Source: Isoetes taiwanensis
Taxonomy: Eukaryota > Streptophyta > Lycopodiopsida > Isoetales > Isoetaceae
Length of the DNA: 64,000 bases
Direction: 5' to 3'
Assembly: GCA_021234155.1 (NCBI GenBank)
Contig: JAJEKV010000212.1
Span: 62,001 to 126,000 of the forward strand
Shown: positions 1 to 12,624 of the stretch, in pieces
How the letters are laid out: every line of letters starts with the position of its first letter
How positions within the stretch are numbered: the stretch's first letter is position 1
Made by a program: the position numbers and the translations under genes
The notes under the pieces: generated by a model
What the model saw: the letters and a program-made list of their open reading frames with translations, nothing else
The model's database searches: none
Told to the model about the DNA's origin: nothing

Positions 1-1361
1 GTGGAAGAAGCCCTATTTTGGATGGCCAATTTCGTTTTCTATGGAGAGAGTATAGAAGGCCAGAATCTATCCAAATTTGATGGTTATTGCAGTAGCCTCT
101 TAGGTCATTGTATTATGAAAGTAAGCCAGACCATAACCAAGATTGTTGGGGCTCTTCATTCTAAAACTTTTTGGGGGGTTTAGTAGATACTCTATCTAGA
201 CCTATCAGGGTATTTTTTAATCTCCCTATATATTTGAAGGGGCGTAAAATATTGGCTACTACTTATTTTGGATAAATTGTTAAGCTTAGTGTGGTCTGGC
301 TATTTTTGAATCATTATTTCTAGAGGTTGTGGCTTAAATGGCGAAATTATAGATAAAACTTTCCCAAAGAAAATCAAATTGGCCACATCCATACATCTAA
401 CATGTGAAGTCAATGTGTTTGTCTATGATGCTAAACAAATGCATGTTGTGCTTCTTTAACTAGGTTTACTATAAGATCACTTAAATATATTAACATTTTA
501 TCTATAGACAGAAGCACAAATGGTTTCAGTAGAATGGATCTCACCGAAAACCGTATGGAAACAAACTTTCATCTGAGTTGGGAGGACAAAGAGCAGGTTT
601 GGGCAAGATCATAAAGAACAGATTTGAGATGCAAATTGCAAATTGTATAATAAAAAGTTCAACTGAGTCATTAGAAGGAAAAATTCTATATTGCTAAAAA
701 CATTGTTATAATTTTAGGGCTAGACTCAAACAAATTTTAGATCCTCGCACAAGTGGCAATCTTATGTCCCTAATCGTGGCTAATATAGAACCTGGCCACA
801 TCTTAAAAGCTTAAAATAATTGTATGTTTTAAATGGCTACCCCAACAAGTTGCTAGTGCGTGCGACATTTTGAAATGGCCACACCTTATAGGTATGAAGG
901 TTTAGCATATATCAAATTGGCCATTTATGGAGTGAAAATAATAAATTGGTGTTTTGAACTGGCCACTATCCATTGGCCATGGTGAGAATGCATCCTATTC
1001 CGGTGTGGCCAACTATTTATTGAAAAATGTGAATATGTGGCCAACTGGCCCGCCGGGGCCACTAAAAAATACCATGAGACCTATGCTCACGATTCTCTTA
1101 TGCCGGATAATCACATCAGAGCATGGTATAGGTGCTGGTAGTGGAGGTACAACAACACTGCATTTTAATATATGGCATTTTCTTAACTTTCTCATTTTTG
1201 TGAACCAGCTTCAGAGACTTTAAGTGGAAATTCAGAGTTCAATCATAATTTGGGATGCTCCAATTTCTTTCTGATGAATTTTGACTCCACACAGCTAAGG
1301 TTTCAGAGAAGAGTTTTTGACTCTAGAGTCTATTTATTTCCATATCTATATTTTAGACTAT
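1..1361. other. Intergenic stretch rich in TGGCCA/GGCCAC words
   Basis: No convincing gene is seen. The words GGCCA, TGGCCA and GGCCAC recur many times (for example around 380, 795, 880, 960-980, 1009 and 1036-1062) in otherwise AT-rich sequence. The short open frames here are not like any family I recognise. Confidence 0.5.
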
Positions 1362-1509
1362 CCAAAGAATGCCACGGTTCTATTGCGATACATTCTTTGG
1401 ATGGGGACGTCCCTTTTTTCGCTCTCTCTATTTATTCAACTTCTTTTCATTTTTTCCCTCATCGGGCTCTTGAGCTAGTTTTTTCCTCCTCTATCCTACC
1501 AGTTTCGCT
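1362..1509 (+). repeat. Hairpin-headed dispersed repeat, copy 1
   Basis: This block is repeated almost unchanged at 8117-8283. It opens with inverted arms CCAAAGAATG (1362-1371) and CATTCTTTGG (1391-1400) around a 19-nt loop. A pyrimidine-rich stretch follows that is shared with copy 2 up to about 1509. The two copies are direct repeats about 6.75 kb apart. They could be internal parts of one non-autonomous element or two separate insertions; I see no TG...CA LTR ends. Confidence 0.7.
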
Positions 1510-1562
1510 TCTATTCCTCCCACTCTGCTTACCTAGCCATGCTTGGATTTCTCTATGTTTTC

Positions 1563-1641
1563 CTTACCGTTCTTGCTCCAATATTTGTTTTTTATCAGGC
1601 TTACTTACCGTTCTTGCCAATATTTGTTTTTTATCAGGCTT
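1563..1641 (+). repeat. Two-copy tandem duplication of about 40 bp
   Basis: The unit starting CTTACCGTTCTTGC and ending TTATCAGGCTT occurs at 1563-1603 and again at 1604-1641. The only differences are a 2-nt deletion and the junction. It looks like a recent slippage or unequal exchange event in non-coding DNA. Confidence 0.8.
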
Positions 1642-3454
1642 GCATACATGGATCGTTGCTTTCCTAGGATTGGATTTGACTTCTTGGTTCTGGCTGTCAG
1701 AGCTGATGGGTATCAACCACAGCTTTTGGGCTTCAAAACGTTTCAGTATGGAGTTGACTGGTTTGTAGGTTTATTTCTGTAGTCTTGGATTTTGTGCTTC
1801 TAGTTTTTGCTATGGATGCTATGGTTCCGGCCTCTCAAATTCATTCAACTCTTGGTATTTTGGGTCGTGAGCGATTGCCCTACAGCTTCAATCCGTATTT
1901 GGCCTGTGCATATGGATGTGAAGTGCAAGCTCTCAGCTACTTCATCGTTTCATAGTTAGAGGCTTTTCGTGCTTTTACAGAGCTGTTCCGGTGAGTTTTT
2001 ATTTATCAGTTTCTTTCTATCTGTCGGTTCAGTTTAAGCTCTTTGTTCCGTTGCTCTTTGATCTATTGGTAGCCGTTGAACCTCTATTTTTGCCCTAGAA
2101 TCATGTCTGCACCATTTCTTCGCATTCCATTCTCATAGCTAGGGATCGATTATTATTTTTTCGTCATATAGTGTTGACAAAAAGCCCTATTATTTGTTTT
2201 GTTTGCCAACGGCCGTTCATTTCTGAGGATCTAGTACAGCTTACCAATCGAGGTTTTAAGGTTTGAGATTACGGGTTTGGCAAAGCACTACAGATTTCTT
2301 CCTGCTGTGAGCCGGAAAGGAGGCACTGAAGCCATTTTGCTTTTGTTTGTTTAACAGTAAGCCTGCTTACACTGTTGAGCTTTGCATCTGTGTCCATATC
2401 CAAGCCTTGTGCAATTCTTTTTTGCCATGTTGCAATTCCTCTTTCTTGAATTTTGCTAAGGGTTTGAACCCAAGCTGCTTTATCTGCATGCTTGTTTCGT
2501 ATTTTTTGCTCAAAGGCGCGTATCGAAGCTTGTTGTTGACTCTGCAATTCTTTCTTGGTTTTTACTCATTGTCATAAAGTTGTTCTTAGCCTTGTATGAA
2601 CCACCTAAAGTTTCTTAGTTTTCTCTCGTCATCTTAATTGTTGTTCACAGCCTCTTTATATTTTTCTCCGTAAGTCACTTGTCCTGCGATTCTCTCCTTT
2701 CCATGAGTCTAAGGACAGTCCAAATTGAGTCTTGTGTATTATCTTTACAGTATTTTTGTTACAATGGCTTTAAGGTTGCAGATGGAGGGTTTTCTATAGC
2801 TGTGTAGCCTTTGCAGCCTGCCTTGGGCTTGCTTGGAAGCCCTTCTTTGCCTCTGCCTTGTTTCATCAGACAGATAAGTATGTTTAGGATAAGTATGTTT
2901 ATCGGAGTTTTTGGAGGACAACAGCATCTCAATTTTGTTGGGGCGTCTAAGGTGCTTGTCTTTGACATATGGGGTATCTTTTTTCTACGATATCATGAAT
3001 TTTGTATTGAGTTTGCATTGGGCTGGTAGAAACGTCTATGTGACTGCACTCTATGAGCATGTGGCAGTTTGTCCAGTACTCACTCAGTTGTATTTCATTC
3101 TTAGCTTGCATATTGATATTGCATATTGAAAAAACATTGGGTTGTATTTTGTTGCTTGCATATTGAAATTGCTTATTGGGACATCAAGAATAGTATCATT
3201 TTGAATATTTTCCGAGGAGTTTTGTCTTAATGCAAACTCAGGCATTTTTACAGACCAGATTTCCTTCTTCCAGCCCCTTAGAGTCTTGTTCGGGGGGATT
3301 CCAATTGCATATCCCAATTGTTTCGAATCTTTAGAACGCACGCATACTCATGTGGCCTTTGTGGAACACATCATGCTTTAAACTGAGCAGTCTATATTAA
3401 ATTTCTTCATCCATTATAGTAGAGATTGGTCTTTTTGAAGTTTTGGGGCTGCAG
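1642..3454. other. Gene-free T-rich stretch
   Basis: The plus strand is strongly T-rich with short open frames on both strands. None has recognisable domains or a plausible codon pattern. No RNA gene was seen. Confidence 0.5.
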
Positions 3455-3835
3455 TTGTCATTGCAGTGTATTACACATCTCTTGCATTGCCAAGAGCTCC
3501 AACGCATATCACATTTCAAGAAAGGTCTCCCGAAGTGTTAAAAACCTTTTTGATGGGTTCCTAATCCATGTCTATTTGTAAATAAGCTGTTGTAAAATCT
3601 AACCTCATATTCTTGGAAGGCGGGCGTGCAACATGTATGACATAAGTAGGTAATCCCAGTGTCCTTTGAAGCAGATGTACGATTCGCTTCTTGTCTTTCT
3701 TCTGAGATACATGGTGCAGATCTGCATTTTTGTTAGTTCATTTTCGGTATTCTATGGTTGCATCAGCTCATAAACCATCTCACATTAAATATTTTTTTGA
3801 CCAAATTGATCCTTGAGTTATTATTTCCATTTAGA
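3455..3835 (+). repeat. Degenerate direct duplication, copy 1
   Basis: This block aligns over its whole length with 4076-4505. Shared landmarks in the same order include CAGTGTATT, GCATTGCCAAGAG, TTTGAAGCAGATGTAC, TGCATTTTTGTTAGTTCAT, CAGCTCATAAACCATCT and a final TTATTTCCATTTAG. Substitutions and small indels are frequent, so the duplication is old. Confidence 0.8.
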
Positions 3836-4075
3836 AGTGTGTTGCTTCCTTGAACATTTCTCACTCCCTTGTAGTCGGACTTCGTGAAGTTGTTTTGATT
3901 CACTTACGACAAAGCCAAAGAATGTCAAGAGTTTTAAGCCTAACTTGATTCTCAATGGTTCCAATTCATGCCAGTGGAAAGTGATACTTCTTGCAGCGTA
4001 GCCTTAGTTTGAGGCGTATTTAGAAGGGTACCGGCAATGGAGGTATTTAAATCTGTGGTATCACCCATAAGCAGT

Positions 4076-4505
4076 TTGCTCATTACAGTGTATTGGGCAT
4101 CTCTTCTGCATTGCCAAGAGGTCCAATCTGCATATTTGTTCAAGAGGGTTCTCCTGGAAGTGTTCCATGGAATTGGGCAAATCTAAATACTTTGACAGGT
4201 TCCTAGTCCATGAATGTTGTAAGTAAACAGTTGTAAGTTGTGAAATCTGACTTTGTATTCTTTGTAATAGACATACAACAGGGATGATGTAAGTAGGCAG
4301 TTGTAAAGTTGTGAAACTTGACCTAGTACCCTTTGAAGCAGATGTACAGCCATTGCTTTATCTTTGCTCAAAGATGCATGGTCTGCATGTGCATTTTTGT
4401 TAGTTCATGTTCAGTATTTTATGGTTGCTTACAGCTCATAAACCATCTAACATTAAACCGTTTTTGACCAGCTTGATCCTTTAAGTCATTATTTCCATTT
4501 AGCAA
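4076..4505 (+). repeat. Degenerate direct duplication, copy 2
   Basis: Partner of 3455-3835, with the same ordered landmarks and slightly longer because of internal indels. It contains its own small duplication: the phrase GTAAGTA(A/G)(A/G)CAGTTGTAA occurs twice (near 4210 and 4290). Confidence 0.8.
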
Positions 4506-6304
4506 ACCTTAATTCGTTCTTCCCATCTAATCTGTAATTCATTATTCCCATTTAATTTATTCGATAACGTAAAAGATTTTGAAAGTTGTAGGCAGGTTGG
4601 AGGAGGTGTCTTTGAGTGAGGTAGCATGCTAAGACATTGCATGTAGGGAAGGAATTTAGAATGGTAAGAGATTGTGTGTGCTTTCTTCTAATGTTTTGCA
4701 AGTAGTCTAGATGATTAATTTGAAGGTTTGATATTATCATTGTGCTTTTACGCAAAGTGTATAGCCATCTTTTTGACATAATTATCCCCTTTTTTCTTTT
4801 GCAAGTTTCTTAAAGTTGTCGTTCTTCTAAGGAACTTTTGGCACCATCCTTAGCTAGCTCTTCTAAGTTCCTGATCCATTCTCCACGTGTTAAGCTGCGC
4901 CATTTGCTATATTTTGTTGAGTTTCTTGAGATATGGTATGACCATCGTTTTCTTGAGATTATAGTATAGCTCATTAGGTGCTCTTGCCCCTAGAGAGCAC
5001 ATGCCTGTTTTCTCTAGCCTTGTCTCCTTTTTCCAAAAGAAGATATGTCTTCTTTTTTCCAAAGAAGATATGCCGACCAAAGTAGTCCTTGCTTGGGTGC
5101 ATTGTTGTCTTGTTCACATATGTAGTTTGTCTCTCTCCACTCTTCGTTATTTTGTCCATTTTGCATATGTGATTCGTCCCTCTCCACTCTTCGGTTTGTA
5201 CCATTACTTTTTTCGTAGTGTTTCCATTGGTTTGGTTGTCTTAGATTCTCATTCCTTCATATCTTTAGTCTCATGATCACGTTGTTGTGCTTGTTGCAAT
5301 TGTCATATTAATTGTTTATGTTATTAGTCTCTTACCAACTTATGTTATTTGTCTCATCACGTTATTCATTAGTTTTACATGTTTGGTCGTGTTTGCATCG
5401 CTTCTTTGGTATTTACTTTGTTTAGTACTCTTCTACATGTTAATGAGTTGTGTCACTGGTTCGTTGAATCCCATGGTCTAGCCAACTTCATTTGGTCCAT
5501 TAATTTAGGATATTCCTATTCTGCGGCTCCATGTTCTTTGCATCCAATTTTAGGTTGAGCATGCTTCATATGGCCTTGCACAACCATTGGACATTCGTGG
5601 CTCCTTTTTTCCTAGCAGTTTCGAGGTAATGGCATGTTTTGCACTTTCCGCCGCTAACGCCAACCATGCTGCTTTTTCTATCATTTCTTTGGTTGGATTC
5701 TATATTATCCACGTTTGTGCTTCTTTATGATGCCATTAGCATGCATGTGTTAGCTTGTTGGAAATTTGCATCTTGTTTTTCTCATCCCATCATTTTTGTT
5801 GGTCGTCCTATGTATTGTGCTTTCGTAAAATGGTAAGGTTGTCATGGTTTATTTTTCTTGGTTGTTGACTTTGGTTATATGATTGATATGACGTCGTTGT
5901 TTACTTCTTTTGAGCTAGCTGCATGTTTGATCCAGTTTTTCTTGCACTTACTCCAGCCTGTTCTAGCATTTCCTTTTAGCCTTGTTCTCTATTATCTCAC
6001 ACTTGCTACTGAGTTGATCCGAGGTGGTGTTGGTGTGTTATTATTGAGCTTTTAGAGTGCGGATCCTTACTTAGCTTTTTCATTCACGTCTTTTAGGGTT
6101 TTTGGTCTTGTGCTTATTCATGTGTCTCATCTTCTATCTAGGGTAGTCAAGTTTCGTGTTCTTTGACTGACGTATAATTGTTTGATTACGTTACATTATG
6201 TGCACCAGAGACCGCATATCAATTGTTCTTCTGAAGTGTTCCCATCATTTTCCTCCTTTTTTGGGCCTTTATTTTCGTTGTTCCTCGATAGAACCCTTTT
6301 TTGC
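4506..6304. other. Gene-free T-rich stretch
   Basis: Long runs of hydrophobic short frames here (F, L, S and C rich) are what T-rich non-coding DNA gives. No start context, splice pattern or family motif supports a gene. Confidence 0.5.
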
Positions 6305-6315
6305 TCTATGATCTT

Positions 6316-6590
6316 TTTTTTTTTGTTGAAGGACGTCAGACTTTATTCAATCAAAGAGTCAAATACAAGTATAAATGCAGAGACAGGAATAAAATCTCAG
6401 CGGATAAGCGGAGACCCACCGAGTGAAGCAACCTGCCTAAGCATAAGAGTGCACATCCAACAACTCCTCAAAAATCAATCGCCTCTTGCGAGGGGCAAGT
6501 GAAGAACAATGATACGACTTTACAATGTAACCTTGAGCTTCTTGGAGAACACGATTATCTGCCACATCCAGACCTTGATCTTGACCTTGA
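6316..6590 (-). mobile_element. Short poly(A) retroposon flanked by an 11-bp target duplication
   Basis: The insert is bounded by the exact direct repeat TCTATGATCTT at 6305-6315 and 6591-6601. Read on the minus strand it ends in a poly(A) run (the T run at 6314-6324), with AATAAA about 30 nt upstream. These are the hallmarks of target-primed insertion by LINE machinery. Its 5' part has a short open frame ending near 6439, which may be the C-terminus of the source gene. It could be a 5'-truncated LINE, a SINE or a processed mRNA fragment; I cannot tell which. Confidence 0.8.
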
Positions 6591-6601
6591 TCTATGATCT
6601 T

Positions 6602-8116
6602 GCTGGTCTTTGTTGGCATCTTCGTTTCTTTTGAACCACTTGCTTTGCTTTGTTGCTACATTGCTCCATGTTGTTTCCACATTCTATGCTTCCAAATGCG
6701 AGTGATTTATTTGCTTCTTAATTTTTTCGTACCCTTGGTCACTTCACCTATATCTATGCTTCTTTCTTTTTTGAGTTGCTACTTTGCCACGACCCCTTTT
6801 TTGTCACAGAAAGTTCCTTTGGTCTTCACTCCATTGTTTCCTATTAGCTCCATTTACTCTTTTATTTTTTGGCATTTCATTTGCTCCATTTGCACTTTCA
6901 TCTTGCCTTCTTTGTACCATTACCTTAAGCTAGCCCTTCAAATTCCATCGCCTTCATTTGACTCTTTACCATGTTTTATGTAATCTCTTTAGATTTTTGG
7001 TACCATGGGTTTCAATTTTTCATTTTCCTGTCTAGTTCTCTTTTGCTTTTGCTAACCTTATGCTTTTGTTACATTTCCAATCCATTGTCCCTGTGGCTTG
7101 GTTGCTCAGTTTAGGTTGTTGCTCAAAATTTTCCAGATTTTTCAATTTCCAAGTACTTTATGCCTTTATTTTCCAGTTGTTCATATAGGTCTCTTTATTT
7201 TTAGGCGTTTTGTACTTTTGTCATTTAGTTACCCCTTTTATCCAGTTTTTATGTTTTTGTGTTCTTCACTTTGACCCTTTGCTGCCTCCATGTTTAGATT
7301 TGTGTCACTTGCTCCATATGTCCTATTAGCCTCATCTGTGCATTTTGTTTCATTTTGTTTCAATGATTCTTGTGGACTCCTTTCTTCCTGTCTTTATTCC
7401 ACATTTTCAATCTATTCATTAGGGCCGACTTGTTATGAGTGGTTGCGCTCCTTTTTTGCTATATGTTCCTCATTATCTCAGCAGGTTCATTTGATGGCAT
7501 TTCTCTTTTCGGTTGTGCATGCACTGTTCCCTTCATTGATTTCCCTTGGCTTGTTGTTTTGTTGCACATTACTCCTTTAGTGGCATCGATCTCTTCTTAA
7601 TTTCTTTATCTTCTTGCTCCTTGCCTATTGCTAGTCAGAATAGATCGAATTTATATATCTTTGTTAGTGTATTAGGTAATTGGTGCATTAGTCATTTGCC
7701 ATTGTTACTCTGTTGATGTCGTCATGTTCATGGCTCTGTTTACTGTTGTTCCATGAATGCCTTTCCTCCTCTCTTATTGCACTATTCCATCTTCTCCTTC
7801 ATTTTTATGCTCCTCTTCCATCTTTCACGACATTGTTACATTGTGTCCTTTTCTCCTTTGTCTAAGTTCATCCTCTATATACCCTCAGGCTTTGTGGCCC
7901 TTCCTTTTTTGCCATGTTTTCCATCAGCGCTAAAAACCTATTCTATTCTATTCTATTCTATCTGTGCATTCTATTTCTTTTTATTCCAGTGACCCTTATA
8001 GTCTCATTTCTTCTTTCCTTCCAAACAGTTTCCATTCTGGCTTCTTCTCTTTCTTTATCCATGTTGAAATTTGTTCCTCTTCTATCGGCCGACATATATG
8101 TTGTCATAGGACCCAT
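6602..8116. other. Gene-free T-rich stretch with an ATTCT microsatellite
   Basis: Nothing gene-like is seen. A short (CTATT)n run lies at about 7938-7961. The remaining frames are short and compositionally biased. Confidence 0.5.
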
Positions 8117-8283
8117 CCTAGGAATGCCACGGTTCTATTGCGATAGCAATAGAACCGACATTCCTTGGATGGGGACGTCCCTTTTTTCGCTCTCTCTATT
8201 TATTCAACTTCTTTTCATTTTTTCCCTCATCGGCGTTCTCTTGAGCTAGTTTTTTCCTCCTCTATCCTACCAGTTTCCCTCAC
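8117..8283 (+). repeat. Hairpin-headed dispersed repeat, copy 2
   Basis: Direct repeat of 1362-1509. Here the head is a fuller hairpin. The outer arms are CCTAGGAATG (8117-8126) and CATTCCTTGG (8159-8168). The inner arms GGTTCTATTGC (8131-8141) and GCAATAGAACC (8146-8156) are perfect and flank a GATA loop. Copy 1 keeps the outer arms but lacks the second inner arm. Confidence 0.75.
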
Positions 8284-8441
8284 CCTCCCTCCCGTTATGG
8301 TTTTTCTGCATCTGATCTTATCCATGTTTCGTTTTCTCTTTACACCTTTCCATTCCATGACCATCTCTGTCTATGTTTCCATATTTTGCGGGGCACTCTG
8401 CAACCTCTATGTCTTCCATGGTTTCCTTTCAATATTTCAAG

Positions 8442-8905
8442 TTTCTCGGTGTGGCACTTTAGCCTCTGAGGCCTACTCATTATCTCGTTCTTCTTGGAGT
8501 CTATCAAATCTTCTATACATTTTAGGTCACCCTGCAGCCCTCGATATCCTCTGTGCTTTCGGTGTGGCTCTCGCGACTTCTTACCATTTCATTCTTTCTC
8601 AGCGTGACTCTAGCCTCCACGACTTTATTTCTTGTTCATTTTCTCTCGGACAGTATTTATCACAGGCGGGTGGTTCCCTCTATGTTGTGGCTCTGTGGTC
8701 GTCAGCTTTGTCTCCATAGTTTCTTTTTCTCGGCGTGGCGCTGTAGCCTCTGAATAAGTATTTGCTATTCATTTTCTCCTCGGTGTGGCGCTGTAGCCTC
8801 CGAGGCAGCACTAATCGGATATTCTTTCACGCAATGGTTCGCGGATGGTTCCGATTGGTCGGCTGTTGTTTGTTCCTCAGTGTGGCCCTGGAGCCTCCGA
8901 GTGCT
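8442..8905 (+). repeat. Irregular cluster of CTCGG...CCGAG hairpin-like repeats
   Basis: A roughly 30-bp unit resembling TTCTCGGTGTGGCGCTGTAG followed by CCTCCGAG appears at about 8442-8472, 8556-8577, 8594-8622, 8725-8756, 8773-8806 and 8872-8901. The ends (CTCGG and CCGAG) are complementary, so each full unit could fold. Spacing is irregular (about 35-130 bp) and copies vary, so this is not a CRISPR array or a simple satellite. Confidence 0.7.
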
Positions 8906-11900
8906 ATTATATTCTTGATATTTCGGGCTTTGGCACGTGGCTTTGCCTTCTGACTTTCTAACGGGTCATTCTCTTTTTTAGACTTTTCATTGCAGGTCAG
9001 TTTCTCACAGTTCTCTCAGTTGTCAGCACCATCGTGTGATATATCAACTCACTTCTTGGTGGACGTATGCTAGCAGCATCCTTCGAGAGCATTGGTGACC
9101 GTCTCTCATTAAGGTTTTCCTCGAAAACCCAAAAGGATAGTGTTTTTCATCCTGATGAGAAGCGTTCGTCAGTTTTCTCACCTTTGCATAGACCAAGCGG
9201 CAGATAAATCATTTTTATCTTGTATTCCCTAGTTTCTCATGCTCTCGATGATTGTCTAGTTTCGAAGCACTCAAATTTCAAGTTTTTCAAAAGTTCTACT
9301 CCAGTAGGGGTATCAATTTTGTACTCAACGATTTTACAAAGCTCAATGAGAACACCACTTCAAAAGAATATCCTAATCAAATGGTGGAAAGGATGTAAAA
9401 GTTGTTGCTTTCAAATTGAAGTAGCGGAGATTGCCTATGCCAGAATTTATAGATTAGTCTTCAATGCTCATTATTACCCAAGTTGGATGCATACGATGCA
9501 CATGTGAGAACTAGGCTAGAAAATGCAGTGACCACCTCTACATTAAAGTTAATTTTCATTTGTTGCAGGCACCTCATACATGCATGCTAAATCTGCATGC
9601 TGCAATAGCAAGACAAGAAAATCTGCCAATTCTCAGTAACCACTTTAACATCCCAGCCTTTCCCCCTTCCAGATATTTCCTTTCCAACATGCCCCCTGGA
9701 TTCCTATGAAATTTTAGGCCTGGAGGTGGCCTCTGGTGCTAAATCAATTGGCATAGCCAAGAAATAATAAACTGTAGAATATGCCGTACAATTAACATCT
9801 GAAGATCGTGATGGTCAGGTTCATGCATTTATATATAATAGGACTTGCTCTTGCTTTTTACAAGGAATGCTCTTTGCAACATCTGCATACTGAACGATGT
9901 TGACGTGCATGATTTTTTCTGTATTCTCACAAGGAGGAATCTAATATCTTTGAATCTTTGTCTTGCAGAGATTTCCATGTTCCATAATGCTATTGCACTA
10001 CATGTTGTTGCGAAGACGCAATCAATGTTTCTACGTAATGGTTGAACTTTTCTTGGACCAGTAAATTGTGAACTCAGCATGGAAAACAAACATTAGGATT
10101 GAGAAAGAAGAGCAAACAATAGGATTGAGAAAGAAGAGAAATAAAAAAACAAGTGCCATGGTTCTATGGGAAGGCCGAGGAACAGAGATTTGTGGATGTG
10201 GTTTATTGGGGGTTCCATAGTTTCCTATGATAGCGGGTGGATGCATGCATGCTACAACTTGCATGCCATAATTGGTAATAGTATATCCTAGAGGAGAGAT
10301 ATTGCATGAAAGCTCCAGCTTATGATGCATTGCTTTTAGGAAAGGACCAGAATGGCATGGCATATTTCAGATCCAATATTGACAATTGTTAAACGCGAAG
10401 CTTGCATAAAAATTCTATAAAGCTTTTGCATTGTTTACTTCTACAAGATGCATGTAGAAAGCTCAATTTAGCCTACCATGTCTGCTCTCTTATGTCATCC
10501 TTAGTTTCTCCAGTTCGAAATGGATCATTTATATAATTGGGCCCTTTCTATGTAGATGATTCGGTTACATTAGTACTTAAAGAGTCTCCAATTTGCAAAC
10601 AAAGATAGCTTAGATTCATTGTTTTAATAATCTAGGGAGAATGATTTTCTGCTTCTAAGTTTCTCTGATTGCAATATTTTTATCTGTTGATAGACTTTTT
10701 TTGTAGGTCTGATTGTTGTGTATGTGACTTAAAGACGACTCGAATTGAAACGATTGCTGCTTTGGTGCAGTGGCGTGTCCAGGTATTCAGTGTTATAGTT
10801 ATTTGTTGGGTACATTTTCTGTACAACATGAAGCTTAGATAAATCAATATTTGTCATTTCTGTACTATAATGTTAATCAGAAACTACTAAATTTGCACCT
10901 TTTTTTTGTTTTACTTGAAAGCACTGTATGTAAAATGTTTATGTATGATTGTTTTAGCTGTTATGTTGCCATATCTCTTTCTAGGTATTTAGATGTTTTT
11001 AAGAACTTAGAGTGCTCATTACAATTGTATGTTGCTACAAACATATATTGTAGCTACAACCCATCAGCTTCCTCTCTTATTGACATGCCTGTTGCCCCAT
11101 ATCTGATAGGATCTTCACCAACAGCTTTGGCACCCTCATCAGTTTCAATGGATGTTCGTGATATAGTGCATACCGAAGATCCAATGAAAGATAATCATCA
11201 ACTTCTAGCAACACAAAGGTATGGCTGCAGGATGCACATTATCTGCTTGCATTTTCTTCTGCAGGATGAAAGCATGTTGTGTTTGTCCATTCTCCATATA
11301 ACCTGATAGTAAGAGATTATTTTAATAAATGTCTTCTTCCCAGATAGAGGAGAATAGTTAGAAAGAAATACCTCGAAAGGTAGAAGCTGAATAAGGGAAG
11401 GATTGTGCCACCTGAACCCCATAAAGATTAGCAGATGCCAGAAAATAATTATGAGCATAAATAATGAACGTGGTTGTCTAAAATAACTGATAAGAATCGT
11501 CAGTACAAATCACAATTAATACAACCTCATATTGATCGTCCCTACTATGGGCACTTCTAGCTATATCTAGTAGTCCCGTGCATGGAAAAAAAGAATAGGG
11601 TATGTGCTTCTGAGAGCCAGATAATAGAAGCATTCAGAAATAAGGACGAGAATGGGAGTTTCTGTCTTCAAGAACTCTAGAAATGTCTGGTGCAAAACTC
11701 ATAACAAAAGGGGACTCCAATGCAATGACCTTACCTGTACGATCCTGGACCAGATAGTCTTTAGTCCAGCTTCTGCAAAACCCACGGAACTCCTTTTGAA
11801 AATAGGGGCATGCTCTTGTCGGACAAAGAGTTTGTAATAGGCCTAGAACCAACAACAATTGTTATTCTCAAGCAAAAGTCATGTTATCCAGAATGGCCAA

Positions 11901-12479
11901 TCTCGGAAAAATTCACGTCCGAGCATTTGCTAAAAACCGTCAAGATAGGGCCAGCAGCATACCAAGCAAAAATGTTCGATCTGGTTTACCTAGAATTCAC
12001 ACATCCGAATGCCTTCAAAATAAACTGCAAAAATATTGCCGATTGCATGAATACAGGCTGCTCCATACTCAAATCTAATATGTTCCAAATCCGCAAAAAG
12101 TGCCACAAAATACTCATGTGTAAAAGCTTAGTTGATAGAATAGTTAAATTGACGAAAAGAAAAGGCGCCACAAAATGCACTGAAGAACTGCCGCTGTATG
12201 ATTCGAAAGGAAAACCGCCCCTACAAACTTTTATCAACGGACCAAAATGAAAGCAACAAAATCAACAATCAGGAATAGTCATGATCTGACGGTCCAGAAT
12301 GAAAGTTGTGGGAAAGAAATTGACGGCCGAGATGCTCTGCACACACTACATTTTGCTTTTATTACTATATATAGATAGATATCCAAATTTTAAGTATCGA
12401 AAATTTAGTCTTCAGAATACGAAAAGACATATAACTGATAAGGTAGCCGTGAGAATTTATTCTCCATAATACACCCTAG
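8906..12479. other. Long stretch without a supported gene
   Basis: Several open frames of 70-150 codons occur, the longest plus-strand ones at 10851-11306 and 11810-12250. None has a domain, coding-like composition or splice signals that I can defend. A short direct repeat (AGGATTGAGAAAGAAGAG) sits at about 10095-10136. No RNA gene was seen. Confidence 0.4.
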
Positions 12480-12624
12480 ATGATATAGCTGGCGGGAATT
12501 TCGTACGCCTGGCGTGTTATTTGAGGCAATCATTTATTCACGCTAATTTCTAATTAACCCTATATAAATCCGGTTCACGCTCTCAAGACCTCCATTCCTT
12601 CCAAATTCTTTTTCTCTGCCCGCC
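12480..12624 (+). promoter_or_regulatory. Promoter of locus I (TATA box and palindrome), duplicated upstream of locus II
   Basis: A TATA box, TATATAAAT, lies at 12561-12569, 56 nt before the ATG at 12625. About 50 nt further upstream is the palindrome ACGCCTGGCGT (12505-12515). The order GTGAGAATTTATT, CTGGCGG, GTACGCC(T/A)GGCGTG, CAATCA, TTATTCACGCT, TATATAAATCC, TGCTCTCAA-like recurs at 18409-18570 ahead of locus II. The two loci therefore carry copies of one promoter. Confidence 0.65.

Noticed and set aside
1250-1768. Long hydrophobic plus-strand frames here and at 8165-8719
   Set aside because: Their F/L/S/C-rich composition follows from T-rich DNA. They overlap repeat copies and show no motif or splice context.
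8442-8905. Possible CRISPR-like array
   Set aside because: Repeat units vary, spacing is irregular, and this is plant nuclear DNA.
11810-12250. 146-codon plus-strand ORF
   Set aside because: No recognisable domain, promoter or splice support, and equally long frames occur on the other strand.
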